Shown here: positions 19,396 to 29,095 of the stretch, one piece after another | Numbering within the stretch: the first letter of the stretch is position 1 | Layout of the letters: every line of letters starts with the position of its first letter | From: Neisseria mucosa | Lineage (GTDB): Bacteria; Pseudomonadota; Gammaproteobacteria; Burkholderiales; Neisseriaceae | Assembly: GCF_013267835.1 (NCBI RefSeq) | Contig: NZ_CP053939.1 | Span: 682,001 to 746,000, forward strand | Direction of reading: 5' to 3' | DNA: 64,000 nt | The notes under the pieces: model-generated | Seen by the model: only the letters and a program-made list of their open reading frames with translations | Databases searched by the model: none | Told to the model about the DNA's origin: nothing | Program-made: the position numbers and the translations under genes

Positions 19396-20466
19396 ATGAA
19401 TAAACCAGCCAATCCTGTTGAGACAAACGACAATCTGCAAGAGCAGGCCATGCAGCGCAGCAATACGGACAATGCGCCGCGTTCTGCCATCCACCAAACC
19501 TTATATTCCGCCGATACCTTTGTTCAGCATGATTATCTTGCTGGAAAGGCTTTGCCCGATATTGCACGCCCGCAAGAAGACCAAATCAACTGGCTGCATT
19601 TTGTCGGCATCAATGATGCTGCTTTGCTCAAACACGCGCTTGAGCCTTACGGCATCCATGAGCTGGTTATTGAAGACATTCTCAGCCGCAAGCAGCGCCC
19701 GAAAATCGAAGACTACGGCAACTATGTATTTACTGCCGCACAGGTTTACCATTACACCACCACAGGCAAGCTCCATTCCGACCAAGTGTATGTGATTATC
19801 GGCAAAGATTTTGTATTGTCTTTCCAACAAAAACCGCTGGGCTTGTTCAGCCAGCTGCGCCGGCAGATGCACGAAAATCCGCACAATATTTTGAACAAAA
19901 ATACGGCGTTTCTGGCGTATTGCCTGCTTGACCGCATTGTGGACGACTATTTTATCGTTTTGGAATCATACAACAACCGTTTTGAAACCATAGACAAATC
20001 CCTGTTTAAAAATGAAAACAGCGATATTCTCAGTAAGATTCACCGCCTCAAGCGCGATGCCGTCCGCCTGCGCCGAACGCTTTTGCCCTTGCGCGATGTG
20101 TTTTACCAGCTGGCCGTACGCGGCGATTTTGCCATTTTCAAAGGCGAATCGACCGTCTATCTGCGCGACGTGTACGACCACAATATGCAGCTTATCGAAT
20201 CGCTTGATGCCTCGCGTGATATGGTGTTGAGCATGATGGACATTTACCTTTCCTTCCAATCCAACCGCATGAACCAGCAAATGCGCGTGTTGACGGTTAT
20301 TACCATCATCTTCATGCCGCTGACCGTCATCACCGGCATCTACGGCATGAACTTCGACAATATGCCCGAGCTGCATTGGCATTACGGCTATTTCATGGTT
20401 TTGGGTGTGATGCTGTGCATTATCATCGGACTGCTGATTTTCTTCTCACGTAGAAAATGGCTATGA
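19396..20466 (+). CDS. corA: CorA-type magnesium/cobalt transporter
   Basis: Pentameric inner-membrane Mg2+ channel; 356 residues. A long soluble N-terminal part is followed by a helical stalk (RLKRDAVRLRRTLLPLRDV), then two C-terminal transmembrane helices with the diagnostic YGMNFDNMPE loop (GMN at residues 317-319) between them, and a basic tail RRKWL. The first ~45 residues are polar and variable. An imperfect AT-DUS hairpin follows at 20528. Selectivity for Mg2+ over Co2+ or Ni2+ is taken from the family. Confidence 0.93.
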   Translation: MNKPANPVETNDNLQEQAMQRSNTDNAPRSAIHQTLYSADTFVQHDYLAGKALPDIARPQEDQINWLHFVGINDAALLKHALEPYGIHELVIEDILSRKQRPKIEDYGNYVFTAAQVYHYTTTGKLHSDQVYVIIGKDFVLSFQQKPLGLFSQLRRQMHENPHNILNKNTAFLAYCLLDRIVDDYFIVLESYNNRFETIDKSLFKNENSDILSKIHRLKRDAVRLRRTLLPLRDVFYQLAVRGDFAIFKGESTVYLRDVYDHNMQLIESLDASRDMVLSMMDIYLSFQSNRMNQQMRVLTVITIIFMPLTVITGIYGMNFDNMPELHWHYGYFMVLGVMLCIIIGLLIFFSRRKWL

Positions 20467-20583
20467 TTAGGTGCGCCAGATTGAATTTTTCCACTCAAAA
20501 ACGGTAGAATCAAAATTCCTACAAAACATGCCGTCTGAAATAACAGGCGGCCTTAAAAACGAACCACTTCAAGAGGCCAAACC

Positions 20584-21066
20584 ATGGAACAAGCACGCCA
20601 ACTTCCTTCTCACGAACTCATCATGTCTGAGCTGATGATGCCGGATACGGCAAACTTCAGCGGCAACGTCCACGGCGGCGAATTATTGCGCCTGCTCGAC
20701 CAAGTCGCTTATTCCTGCGCCAGCCGATACAGCGGCAACTACTGCGTTACCTTGTCTGTCGATAAAGTTTTGTTTAAAGAGCCTATCCATGTCGGCGAAC
20801 TGGTAACCTTTTACGCCAGCATCAACTACACTGGCCGCACTTCTATGGAAGTCGGCATCCGCGTTGAAGCGCAAAACATCCGCACTGGCGAAGTGCGCCA
20901 TACCAACAGCTGCTACTTCACCATGGTTGCCGTAGAAGACGGCAAGCCGGTTGCCGTGCCGCCATTGGAAATCAATACACCGCGCCAACGCTGCCGTTAT
21001 GAAAAGGCCAAAAAACGCAAAGCGTTGAGCCTTCAGGCGTCCAATGAAGTTTCTTGCAGCCTTTAA
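20584..21066 (+). CDS. Hotdog-fold acyl-CoA thioesterase (YciA-like)
   Basis: A 160-residue hotdog protein. The N-terminus SHELIMSELMMPDTANFSGN leads into VHGGELLRLLDQVAYSCASRYSG, the HGG-containing thioesterase motif with the catalytic Asp in the following helix; VGELVTFYASINYTGRTSMEVGI gives the central beta strands. It hydrolyses acyl-CoA in the cytosol; chain preference is unknown. A basic tail (RYEKAKKRKAL) ends it. It is followed by a DUS terminator and then gyrA. Confidence 0.85.
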   Translation: MEQARQLPSHELIMSELMMPDTANFSGNVHGGELLRLLDQVAYSCASRYSGNYCVTLSVDKVLFKEPIHVGELVTFYASINYTGRTSMEVGIRVEAQNIRTGEVRHTNSCYFTMVAVEDGKPVAVPPLEINTPRQRCRYEKAKKRKALSLQASNEVSCSL

Positions 21067-21086
21067 ATGATTGCTTAGAAAGAATA

Positions 21087-21119
21087 AAGGCCGTCTGAAA
21101 CCCTGTTTCAGACGGCCTT
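21087..21119 (+). terminator. DUS-pair terminator after thioesterase gene
   Basis: AAGGCCGTCTGAAA / TTTCAGACGGCCTT with a 5-nt loop. Confidence 0.75.
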
Positions 21120-21151
21120 CACGCAAAAGCCATAAACCGCTTGTTTTGTGG

Positions 21152-21157
21152 TAGAAT
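21152..21157 (+). promoter_or_regulatory. Possible extended -10 box of gyrA
   Basis: TAGAAT preceded by TGG (a TGN extended -10) about 37 bp before the gyrA ATG. No convincing -35 is present. Confidence 0.35.
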
Positions 21158-21193
21158 TAACAAGATTTTTGCCATAAGAAATTACAGATAATC

Positions 21194-23965
21194 ATGACCG
21201 ACGCAACCATCCGCAACGACCATAAATTTGCACTCGAAACCCTGCCTGTCAGCCTTGAAGACGAAATGCGCAAGAGCTACCTCGATTACGCCATGAGCGT
21301 GATTGTGGGTCGAGCCCTGCCGGATGTCCGCGACGGTCTCAAGCCGGTACACCGCCGCGTGTTGTACGCGATGCACGAGTTGAAAAACAACTGGAATTCC
21401 GCCTATAAAAAATCGGCGCGTATCGTCGGCGACGTTATCGGTAAATACCATCCCCACGGCGATACGGCCGTTTACGATACCATCGTCCGCATGGCGCAAG
21501 ATTTTTCCATGCGTTATGTGCTGATCGACGGTCAGGGCAACTTTGGTTCCGTTGACGGATTGGCCGCGGCAGCCATGCGTTATACCGAAATCCGCATGGA
21601 AAAGATTTCCCATGAAATGCTGGCGGATATTGAAGAAGAAACCGTCAATTTCGGCCCCAACTATGACGGCAGCGAACATGAGCCGCTGGTATTGCCGACC
21701 CGTTTCCCCGCGCTGTTGGTAAACGGTTCGTCCGGTATTGCCGTCGGTATGGCAACCAATATCCCGCCGCACAATTTGGGCGATACCATCAATGCCTGCC
21801 TGCGCTTGTTGGATGAGCCTGAAACTGAAATTGACGAGCTGATCAACATTATCCAAGCGCCCGATTTCCCGACCGGCGCAACTATTTACGGCTTGAGCGG
21901 CGTTCGCGAAGGCTATAAAACTGGCCGCGGCCGCGTGGTCATGCGCGGTAAAACCCATATCGAGCCTATCGGCAAAAACGGCGAGCGCGAAGCCATTGTA
22001 ATCGATGAAATCCCATATCAAGTAAACAAAGCCAAGCTGGTTGAGAAAATCGGCGAATTGGTACGCGAAAAAACGTTGGAAGGCGTATCCGACCTGCGCG
22101 ACGAGTCCGACAAATCTGGTATGCGTGTCGTAATCGAATTGAAACGCAATGAAAATGCCGAAGTCGTTTTGAATCAACTCTACAAACTGACCCAGCTGCA
22201 AGACAGCTTCGGTATCAACATGGTGGCCTTGGTTGACGGCCAGCCGCGTTTGCTGAACCTGAAACAAATCCTGTCCGAATTCCTGCGCCACCGTCGCGAA
22301 GTCGTTACCCGCCGTACCCTGTTCCGCCTGAAAAAAGCGCGTCATGAAGGCCATATTGCCGAAGGTAAAGCGGTGGCCTTGTCCAATATCGACGAAATCA
22401 TCCGTCTGATCAAAGAATCTGCCAATGCGCCGGAAGCCAAAGAAAAACTGCTGTCCCGCCCATGGCGCAGCAGCTTGGTTGAAGATATGCTCAGCCGTAC
22501 GGATTTGGACCTGCAAATGATGCGCCCTGAAGGCTTGCCTGAAAATTTGGGTCTGCACAGTCAAGGCTATTACCTGAGCGAATTGCAAGCCGATGCCATC
22601 CTGCGCATGAGCCTGCGCAACCTGACCGGCCTCGATCAGGAAGAAATTGTCGGCGAATATAAAAACCTGATGAGTAAAATCATTGATTTCGTGGATATTC
22701 TTTCCAAACCTGAACGCGTTACCCAAATCATCCGCGAAGAATTGGCAGATATTAAAGCCAACTTTGGTGATGAGCGTCGCAGCGAAATCAATCCGTTTGG
22801 TGGCGACATTGCCGATGAAGACCTGATTCCGCAACGCGAAATGGTCGTTACCCTGACTCATGGCGGCTACATCAAAACCCAGCCGACTACCGATTATCAG
22901 GCGCAGCGTCGCGGCGGTCGCGGTAAACAGGCAGCGGCCACCAAAGACGAAGATTTTATCGAAACCCTGTTTGTTGCCAATACGCATGATTATTTGATGT
23001 GCTTCACCAATTTGGGCAAGTGCCATTGGATTAAAGTGTACAAACTGCCGGAAGGCGGCCGCAACAGCCGCGGCCGTCCGATTAACAACGTCATCCAATT
23101 GGAAGAAGGTGAAAAAGTCAGCGCCATCTTGGCCGTCCGCGAGTTCCCGGAAGACCAATACGTCTTCTTCGCCACTGCACAAGGCATGGTGAAAAAAGTC
23201 CAGCTGTCTGCGTTTAAAAACGTCCGCAGCCAAGGCATCAAAGCCATCGCGCTTAAAGAAGACGATTACTTGGTCGGCGCAGCGCAAACCGGCGGTGCGG
23301 ACGATATTATGTTGTTCTCCAACTTGGGCAAAGCCATCCGCTTTAACGAATATTGGGAAAAATCCGGCAACGATGAGGCAGAAGATGCCGATATCGAAAC
23401 CGAAAACGAAGATTCAGACGGCCTGGATGATGAAAATGCCGAAAACGCATTGCCAAGCGGCAAACACGGTGTCCGTCCGTCCGGTCGCGGCAGCGGCGGT
23501 TTGCGCGGTATGCGCCTGCCGGCCGATGGCAAGATTGTCAGCCTGATTACCTTCGCCCCTGAGGCCGAGCAAAGTGATTTGCAAGTATTGACCGCTACGG
23601 CCAACGGCTATGGCAAACGTACCCCGATTGCCGATTACAGCCGTAAAAACAAAGGCGGCCAAGGCAATATCGCCATCAATACCGGCGAACGCAACGGCGA
23701 TTTGGTTGCCGCGACTTTGGTCAGCGAAACCGACGACCTGATGCTGATTACCAGCGGCGGCGTCCTGATTCGTACCAAAGTTGAGCAAATCCGTGAGACC
23801 GGCCGCGCTGCCGCAGGTGTCCGCCTGATTAATCTGGATGAAGGCGAAACCTTGGTCAGCTTGGAGCGCGTGGCTGAAGAGGCTGAAGATGAAGCCGCTT
23901 TAGAAAGCGATGCAGCTGAAAACCAAGTGGTAGAAACTGAAGATACTCCGTCTCAAGAATCTTAA
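21194..23965 (+). CDS. gyrA: DNA gyrase subunit A
   Basis: ATP-dependent supercoiling with GyrB; 923 residues, longer than E. coli GyrA (875). The catalytic-tyrosine region is [12 protein letters not shown]. The quinolone region reads [17 protein letters not shown] with Thr91 and Asp95, the unmutated meningococcal-type state, so no common resistance change is seen. The C-terminal GyrA box is QRRGGRGK near 22907. Near residues 720-765 there is an acidic insertion ([21 protein letters not shown]) that includes an in-frame DUS at 23411-23422, coding SDGL, before the last DNA-wrapping blades. The C-terminal tail is also acidic. A DUS-pair terminator follows. Confidence 0.97.
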   Translation: MTDATIRNDHKFALETLPVSLEDEMRKSYLDYAMSVIVGRALPDVRDGLKPVHRRVLYAMHELKNNWNSAYKKSARIVGDVIGKYHPHGDTAVYDTIVRMAQDFSMRYVLIDGQGNFGSVDGLAAAAMRYTEIRMEKISHEMLADIEEETVNFGPNYDGSEHEPLVLPTRFPALLVNGSSGIAVGMATNIPPHNLGDTINACLRLLDEPETEIDELINIIQAPDFPTGATIYGLSGVREGYKTGRGRVVMRGKTHIEPIGKNGEREAIVIDEIPYQVNKAKLVEKIGELVREKTLEGVSDLRDESDKSGMRVVIELKRNENAEVVLNQLYKLTQLQDSFGINMVALVDGQPRLLNLKQILSEFLRHRREVVTRRTLFRLKKARHEGHIAEGKAVALSNIDEIIRLIKESANAPEAKEKLLSRPWRSSLVEDMLSRTDLDLQMMRPEGLPENLGLHSQGYYLSELQADAILRMSLRNLTGLDQEEIVGEYKNLMSKIIDFVDILSKPERVTQIIREELADIKANFGDERRSEINPFGGDIADEDLIPQREMVVTLTHGGYIKTQPTTDYQAQRRGGRGKQAAATKDEDFIETLFVANTHDYLMCFTNLGKCHWIKVYKLPEGGRNSRGRPINNVIQLEEGEKVSAILAVREFPEDQYVFFATAQGMVKKVQLSAFKNVRSQGIKAIALKEDDYLVGAAQTGGADDIMLFSNLGKAIRFNEYWEKSGNDEAEDADIETENEDSDGLDDENAENALPSGKHGVRPSGRGSGGLRGMRLPADGKIVSLITFAPEAEQSDLQVLTATANGYGKRTPIADYSRKNKGGQGNIAINTGERNGDLVAATLVSETDDLMLITSGGVLIRTKVEQIRETGRAAAGVRLINLDEGETLVSLERVAEEAEDEAALESDAAENQVVETEDTPSQES

Positions 23966-23977
23966 ACGTCAATGAAA

Positions 23978-24007
23978 AAGGCCGTCTGAAACATTTTCAG
24001 ACGGCCT
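23978..24007 (+). terminator. DUS-pair terminator after gyrA
   Basis: AAGGCCGTCTGAAA / TTTCAGACGGCCT with a 3-nt loop, between gyrA and uvrC. Confidence 0.75.
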
Positions 24008-24029
24008 GCTTATTCCAAAAGAAAATCCC

Positions 24030-25871
24030 GTGAGCGCAACCGAACCGTTCGATTTACCTCTTTTTCTGAAAAATCTACCTAACCTGCCTGGCGTGTACCG
24101 TTTTTTTGACGAAGACAACAATGTTTTGTATGTCGGTAAAGCGGTCAATCTCAAGCGGCGCGTTTCCAGCTATTTCCAAAAAAGCGACCATTCGCCGCGC
24201 ATCGCATTGATGGTAAAACAGGTTCACCATATCGAAACCACCATCACGCGTTCCGAAGCCGAAGCACTGATTCTCGAAAACAACTTCATCAAAGCCTTGT
24301 CGCCGAAATACAATATTCTTTTCCGCGATGACAAAAGCTATCCTTATTTGATGCTCAGCGGCCATCAATATCCGCAAATGGCGTATTACCGCGGCACGCT
24401 GAAGAAGCCTAATCAATATTTCGGCCCGTATCCCAACAGCAACGCCGTGCGCGACAGCATTCAATTGTTGCAAAAAGTTTTTATGTTGCGTACCTGTGAA
24501 GACAGCGTGTTTGAACACCGCGACCGTCCTTGCCTGCTTTACCAAATCAAACGTTGCACCGCGCCTTGTGTCGGCTACATCAGCGAAGAAGATTATCGCG
24601 ACAGCGTGCGTGAAGCCGCGACTTTCCTTAATGGCAAAACCGACGAACTGACGCACACCTTGCAACACAAAATGCAAACCGCCGCCGCCAATCTGCAATT
24701 TGAAGAAGCCGCGCGTTACCGCGATCAAATCCAAGCGCTCGGTATCATGCAGAGTAATCAGTTTATCGACAGCAAAAATCCGAACAATCCCAACGATATC
24801 GATTTGCTCGCGCTGGCGGTTTCAGACGGCCTGGTCTGCGTACACTGGGTCAGCATACGCGGCGGGCGGCACGTCGGCGATAAAAGCTTCTTCCCCGACA
24901 CCAAAAACGATCCCGAACCAAACGGACAAGATTACGCCGAAGCCTTTGTCGCCCAACATTATCTGGGCAAAAGTAAACCCGACATCATCATCAGCAACTT
25001 TCCCGTTCCCGATGCGCTGAAAGAGGCTTTGGAAGGCGAACACGGCAAACAGATGCAATTTGTCACCAAAACCATAGGCGAACGCAAAGTCTGGTTGAAA
25101 ATGGCGGAGCAAAACGCACAAATGGCGATTGCCCAACGCCGCCTGCAACAAAGCAGCCAGCAACACCGCATCGACGAACTGGCCAAAATCCTCGGCATGG
25201 ATTCAGACGGCCTTAACCGCCTTGAATGCTTCGACATCAGCCACACGCAAGGCGAAGCCACGATTGCGTCCTGCGTTGTGTACGATGAGCAAAACATCCA
25301 GCCTTCTCAATACCGCCGCTACAACATCACTACCGCCAAACCCGGCGACGACTACGCCGCCATGCGCGAAGTGTTGACGCGCCGTTACGGCAAAATGCAG
25401 GAAGCCGAAGCCAACGGAGAGGCCGTCAAATGGCCCGATGTCGTATTGATTGACGGCGGCAAAGGGCAAATCGGCGTTGCCGTATCGGTATGGGAAGAAC
25501 TCGGGCTGCACATTCCTTTGGTCGGTATCGCCAAAGGCCCCGAGCGCAAAGCCGGCATGGAAGAACTCATACTGCCTTTTACCGGAGAAGTTTTCCGCCT
25601 GCCGCCCAACAGCCCGGCTTTACATTTATTGCAAACCGTACGCGATGAATCGCACCGCTTTGCCATTACAGGCCACCGCAAAAAACGCGACAAAGCACGC
25701 GTTACTTCCTCACTCAGCGAAATCCCCGGTATCGGCAGCAAACGCCGCCAAGCATTGCTTACCCGATTCGGCGGTCTGCGCGGCGTGATTGCGGCCAGCC
25801 GCGAGGATTTGGAAAAAGTGGAAGGCATCAGCAAAGCATTGGCGGAAACCATTTACGAGCATCTGCACTGA
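24030..25871 (+). CDS. uvrC: UvrABC excinuclease subunit C
   Basis: Makes both incisions in nucleotide excision repair with UvrA and UvrB; 613 residues. The start is GTG at 24030 (SATEPFDLPLFLKNLPNLPGVY). The GIY-YIG nuclease domain follows (PGVYRFFDEDNNVLYVGKA; residues about 18-95). The UVR motif is at FEEAARYRDQIQAL, the endonuclease-V-like RNase H domain contains ECFDISHTQGEATIASCVV and LIDGGKGQIGVA, and the C-terminal HhH is IPGIGSKRRQALLTRFGG. Two reverse DUS lie in frame, each coding SDGL (near 24821 and 25204). aroD follows 27 bp downstream, so the two are probably co-transcribed. Confidence 0.96.
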   Translation: MSATEPFDLPLFLKNLPNLPGVYRFFDEDNNVLYVGKAVNLKRRVSSYFQKSDHSPRIALMVKQVHHIETTITRSEAEALILENNFIKALSPKYNILFRDDKSYPYLMLSGHQYPQMAYYRGTLKKPNQYFGPYPNSNAVRDSIQLLQKVFMLRTCEDSVFEHRDRPCLLYQIKRCTAPCVGYISEEDYRDSVREAATFLNGKTDELTHTLQHKMQTAAANLQFEEAARYRDQIQALGIMQSNQFIDSKNPNNPNDIDLLALAVSDGLVCVHWVSIRGGRHVGDKSFFPDTKNDPEPNGQDYAEAFVAQHYLGKSKPDIIISNFPVPDALKEALEGEHGKQMQFVTKTIGERKVWLKMAEQNAQMAIAQRRLQQSSQQHRIDELAKILGMDSDGLNRLECFDISHTQGEATIASCVVYDEQNIQPSQYRRYNITTAKPGDDYAAMREVLTRRYGKMQEAEANGEAVKWPDVVLIDGGKGQIGVAVSVWEELGLHIPLVGIAKGPERKAGMEELILPFTGEVFRLPPNSPALHLLQTVRDESHRFAITGHRKKRDKARVTSSLSEIPGIGSKRRQALLTRFGGLRGVIAASREDLEKVEGISKALAETIYEHLH

Positions 25872-25898
25872 TTGGTTTGAACAGCAAAAAGGAACAAT

Positions 25899-26648
25899 AT
25901 GAAACCTGTCATCATCAAAAATATCGAGATCGGCAAAGGCCTGCCTAAAATTGCCGTGCCGCTGGTGGCCGCCAATACGCAGGAATTGGAGCAGGCTTTG
26001 CGCGTATTGAAAGAGACGGCTTTTGACATTATTGAATTTCGTGCGGATTTTTTCCAAGAGGCGCTTGATGCCGATTTTATTGCCGAGCAATTAGGCATTG
26101 TCCGACAGGCTTTTCCTGACAAGCCTTTGCTGTTTACGTTTAGAAGGGCGCAAGAGGGCGGCAATACGCCTTGTTCGGAAGACTATTATTTTGAATTATT
26201 GGAAAAAATTATCTGTTCCAAACAAGCTGATATTATCGACATCGAGCTTTTTGCCGAGGAGGGCGGCGTCAAACAAATCATCGCCTTGGCACATGAATAT
26301 CAAACTGCCGCCTTGCTTTGCAATCACGATTTCCAAGCCACGCCGTCTTTGGTAGATATTACAGGCCGTCTGAAAACAATGGCCGAGTGGGGCGCGGATA
26401 TCTGCAAAATTGCCGTGATGCCGCAATCGCCGCAAGATGTATTGACCCTGTTGCAGGCGACATATGATGCTTCACAAATTATCGACCGCCCGATTATTAC
26501 TATGTCCATGGGTAAAACCGGAGTTGTCAGCCGCTTGGCCGGCTCGACTTTCGGCTCGGCTGTTACCTTTGGTGCAGCACAAAAAACGTCGGCTCCCGGT
26601 CAAATTGATGCCAACGAATTAAGGAAAATCTTGGCGATTTTAGGATAA
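25899..26648 (+). CDS. aroD: 3-dehydroquinate dehydratase, type I
   Basis: Third step of the shikimate pathway by Schiff-base chemistry; 249 residues. FRADFF near residue 47 (EFRADFFQEA), CNHDFQATPS with the catalytic His, ICKIAVMPQS with the Schiff-base Lys, and SMGKTGVVSRLAGSTFGSAVTFG at the C-terminus are intact. A forward DUS inside the gene is read as GRLK (26363-26374). It lies 27 bp after uvrC with an AGGAAC ribosome-binding site, and a T-rich DUS terminator follows. Confidence 0.95.
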   Translation: MKPVIIKNIEIGKGLPKIAVPLVAANTQELEQALRVLKETAFDIIEFRADFFQEALDADFIAEQLGIVRQAFPDKPLLFTFRRAQEGGNTPCSEDYYFELLEKIICSKQADIIDIELFAEEGGVKQIIALAHEYQTAALLCNHDFQATPSLVDITGRLKTMAEWGADICKIAVMPQSPQDVLTLLQATYDASQIIDRPIITMSMGKTGVVSRLAGSTFGSAVTFGAAQKTSAPGQIDANELRKILAILG

Positions 26649-26666
26649 TTTAATTATTAATATTCA

Positions 26667-26699
26667 AGGCCGTCTGAAAAATATTTTTCAGACGGCCTG
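26667..26699 (+). terminator. DUS-pair terminator after aroD
   Basis: AAGGCCGTCTGAAAAAT / ATTTTTCAGACGGCCT followed by a run of T; a strong intrinsic terminator. Confidence 0.85.
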
Positions 26700-26782
26700 A
26701 TTTTTTTAAATTTATTTCTTTTAATTTTGAATAAAACCTGTAACAATGGGTTTCCTATTTTAATAACCAGAGGAGAAATAAA

Positions 26783-27352
26783 ATGACTACTACTAAAGAA
26801 AATCTGGCGAACCCAGGTCCAGTAGGCCTGTGTGGCTTTGCATTGACAACTTGGTTGCTCAGTCTGATTAACGGCGGCTTTTTTACTGCTCAAGAGGGTG
26901 TCGGCTTAGTTTTGAGCATGGCTCTCGCCTTTGGTGGTATCGCCCAAGTTATTGCCGGTATGTTTGAGTTCAAGAAAGGCAATACGTTCGGCTTTACCGC
27001 TTTTATCAGCTATGGCGCCTTCTGGTGGACATGGGCTTTGTTTATCATCTTTTTTAAAGGTGAAACAGCACCGGCATTTATCGGCTGGTATCTTTGCGCA
27101 TGGGGTATGTTTTCGCTGATGATGTTTGTGGCCACCTTGACCAAGCCTAAAGTATTGAGCGGTATTTTCTTTTTTTTGACGCTGACTTTCTTTGCTTTGG
27201 GTATTGGCGATGGCATGGAAAATCATAGCATCGTCCATATCGGCGGTTGCTTAGGCTTGGTAACTGCACTTGGTGCGTTCTACTTGGCAGCGGCAGAGGT
27301 CATCAACGAATCTTTCGGCAAGACGGTTTTGCCGGTTGGCGAGCGTAAATAA
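26783..27352 (+). CDS. GPR1/FUN34/YaaH (SatP) family acetate uptake transporter
   Basis: A 189-residue inner-membrane protein with six predicted helices. ANPGPVGLCGFALTTWLLS near the N-terminus matches the NPAPLGL signature of the YaaH/SatP family, which imports acetate or succinate with protons. FGGIAQVIAGMFEFKKGNTFG and the C-terminal AAAEVINE segment also fit. The ribosome-binding site AGGAG is 8 bp before ATG. It is convergent with the ferredoxin gene and shares a nested DUS hairpin with it. Acetate import would fit with ackA elsewhere in the window. Confidence 0.85.
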   Translation: MTTTKENLANPGPVGLCGFALTTWLLSLINGGFFTAQEGVGLVLSMALAFGGIAQVIAGMFEFKKGNTFGFTAFISYGAFWWTWALFIIFFKGETAPAFIGWYLCAWGMFSLMMFVATLTKPKVLSGIFFFLTLTFFALGIGDGMENHSIVHIGGCLGLVTALGAFYLAAAEVINESFGKTVLPVGERK

Positions 27353-27367
27353 GCTTTGTCATACAAA

Positions 27368-27426
27368 ATGCCGTCTGAACAGTGGAAATGAAATCAAAGA
27401 TTTCAGCCACAATGTTCAGACGGCAT
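27368..27426. terminator. Nested AT-DUS hairpin between satP-like gene and ferredoxin
   Basis: ATGCCGTCTGAA (27368-27379) and TTCAGACGGCAT (27415-27426) enclose a second palindrome with core GAAATCAAAGATTTC (27390-27404), followed by a T run. A close copy with AG-DUS ends sits at 27750-27811. Confidence 0.75.
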
Positions 27427-27429
27427 TTT

Positions 27430-27729
27430 TTATTTGTCTTCAAATAAATCGACATCAAATAAATCCGGCTCTTTGATGCGCTCCCGACAATCAAGTTTGA
27501 TGTCTTCAGTAACCCGGCAGCAGCACGGCAAAATTTCTCCGGGCGCGACAAAGGCGAGCGGAAAATTATCATAAGAGACTTTCCCATCCAAGATTTTAAC
27601 CCGGCATGAACCGCAATAACCGCTGCGACATTGGTATTCAACCTCGTGTCCGGTGCGCTCCAAGCCCTCCAATAAGGTTTCGCCTTGTTGGAGTTGGAAG
27701 GTTTTGTCGTGTGTGCTAATGAGTGCCAT
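27430..27729 (-). CDS. [2Fe-2S] ferredoxin, YfaE-like
   Basis: A 99-residue plant-type ferredoxin from the ATG at 27729 (MALISTHDKTFQLQQGETL); an upstream in-frame ATG at 27795 would extend it through the DUS hairpin and is rejected. Cluster ligands are CRSGYCGSC plus the later LPCCC. In E. coli the equivalent yfaE follows nrdB and supplies electrons to rebuild the diferric-tyrosyl radical of NrdB; the same order here (nrdA, nrdB, ferredoxin) supports that role. The acidic tail DLFDVDLFEDK is typical. Confidence 0.85.
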   Translation of the reverse strand: MALISTHDKTFQLQQGETLLEGLERTGHEVEYQCRSGYCGSCRVKILDGKVSYDNFPLAFVAPGEILPCCCRVTEDIKLDCRERIKEPDLFDVDLFEDK

Positions 27730-27749
27730 ATGATTTGTTTGGATTGGAA

Positions 27750-27811
27750 AGGCCGTCTGAAACGGTGTAAAGACGAAATCAAAGATTTCTGCCACACCGT
27801 TCAGACGGCCT
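27750..27811 (-). terminator. Nested AG-DUS hairpin between nrdB and ferredoxin gene
   Basis: AGGCCGTCTGAA (27750-27761) and TTCAGACGGCCT (27800-27811) enclose ACGGTGT...ACACCGT and the same core GAAATCAAAGATTTC (27775-27789) as the element at 27368. It could limit transcription from nrdB into the ferredoxin gene. Confidence 0.7.
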
Positions 27812-27834
27812 TGATCATAAAACCGAATGTTCGA

Positions 27835-28968
27835 TTACAGCTCGAAATCGCCCAAATCGTCCGCGCTGACTTCCGAATCAATCTGACCGATTAAGTAAGA
27901 AGAAATTTCCACTTCCTGCGGCGCAACCTGTACATTGTCAGAAGACAACCACGCGTTAATCCAAGGAATCGGGTTTTGGGTCGCACCTTCAAATCCGGCT
28001 GGAAGGCCAACCGCCTGCATACGCAGATTGGTAATGTATTCAACGTATTGAGCCAAAATTTCTTTATTTAGGCCAATCATTGAGCCGTCTTTAAACAGAT
28101 AGGCCGCCCATTCTTTTTCCTGCTCGGCTGCTTTTTTAAAGAGGTTGAAGCATTCGTCCTGCAATTCATTGGCAATTTCAGCCATTTCAGGATCATCGGC
28201 ACCGGCACGCATCAGGTTGAGCATATGCTGGGTGCTGGTCAAATGCAGGGCTTCATCACGGGCAATCAGCTTGATGATTTTGGCGTTGCCTTCCATCAAT
28301 TCGCGCTCTGCAAAGGCGAACGAACAGGCGAATGAAACGTAAAAGCGGATGGCTTCCAATACGTTGACGCACATCAGGCAGAGATAGAGTTTTTTCTTCA
28401 ACTCGCGCAAAGATACGGTAACGAGCTTGCCGCCGACATTGTGCGTGCCTTCACCCAACAGGTTGTAATACTGGGTGTATTCAATCAAATCATCGTAATA
28501 GCAGGCAATGTCTTCGGCGCGGGCGATAATGTATTTGTTTTGCACAATATCATCGAATACGACTGACGGATCATTCACGATATTGCGGATGATATGAGTG
28601 TAGCTGCGCGAGTGGATGGTTTCGCTGAAGCTCCACGTTTCAATCCACGTTTCCAGCTCGGGAATAGACACCAAAGGTAAGAACGCAACATTCGGGCTGC
28701 GGCCTTGGATCGAATCGAGCAGGGTTTGATATTTCAGATTGCTGATGAAAATATGTTTTTCGTGTTCAGGTAGATTGGCGTAGTCGATACGGTCGCGCGA
28801 CACGTCGATTTCTTCCGGACGCCAGAAGAAAGATAATTGTTTTTCAATCAGTTTTTCAAATACTTCGTATTTCTGCTGGTCATAACGGGCGACATTTACC
28901 GGCTGACCAAAAAACATCGGCTCTTTCAGCGCGTCGTTTTTGGTTTTGGAAAAGGTGCTGTAGGACAT
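27835..28968 (-). CDS. nrdB: Ribonucleotide reductase class Ia, beta subunit
   Basis: Radical-generating subunit that pairs with NrdA to make deoxyribonucleotides; 377 residues from the ATG at 28968 ([20 protein letters not shown]). This start matches the E. coli NrdB N-terminus; an in-frame ATG at 28989 is less likely. Iron ligands and the tyrosyl region are visible in [22 protein letters not shown], then [13 protein letters not shown] and [15 protein letters not shown]. It lies downstream of nrdA in the same direction but is separated from it by the TIR gene and 1 kb of AT-rich DNA. Confidence 0.96.
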   Translation of the reverse strand: MSYSTFSKTKNDALKEPMFFGQPVNVARYDQQKYEVFEKLIEKQLSFFWRPEEIDVSRDRIDYANLPEHEKHIFISNLKYQTLLDSIQGRSPNVAFLPLVSIPELETWIETWSFSETIHSRSYTHIIRNIVNDPSVVFDDIVQNKYIIARAEDIACYYDDLIEYTQYYNLLGEGTHNVGGKLVTVSLRELKKKLYLCLMCVNVLEAIRFYVSFACSFAFAERELMEGNAKIIKLIARDEALHLTSTQHMLNLMRAGADDPEMAEIANELQDECFNLFKKAAEQEKEWAAYLFKDGSMIGLNKEILAQYVEYITNLRMQAVGLPAGFEGATQNPIPWINAWLSSDNVQVAPQEVEISSYLIGQIDSEVSADDLGDFEL

Positions 28969-29027
28969 AACTAGGTGTTCGCAGGACATGGTGTTTCTCA
29001 GGTTGATTTAAATTTAAAAGTTAAGAT

Positions 29028-29065
29028 TTCAGACGACCTTTTGAATTAGACAAAGGTCGTCTGAA
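29028..29065 (-). terminator. Inverted mucosa-dialect DUS pair after the TIR gene
   Basis: TTCAGACGACCT (29028-29039) and AGGTCGTCTGAA (29054-29065) form a hairpin downstream of the TIR stop. The third and fourth bases differ from the AGGCCG form used by nearly every other DUS in the window. Confidence 0.7.
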
Positions 29066-29095
29066 AAAATTTGGTAACTTTGGAAGTTATGTATT

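Noticed and set aside
21182..23287. 701-codon open frame antisense to gyrA
   Set aside because: It lies wholly opposite gyrA, which has every expected motif. The antisense product has no recognisable domain and its length follows from the codon use of gyrA.
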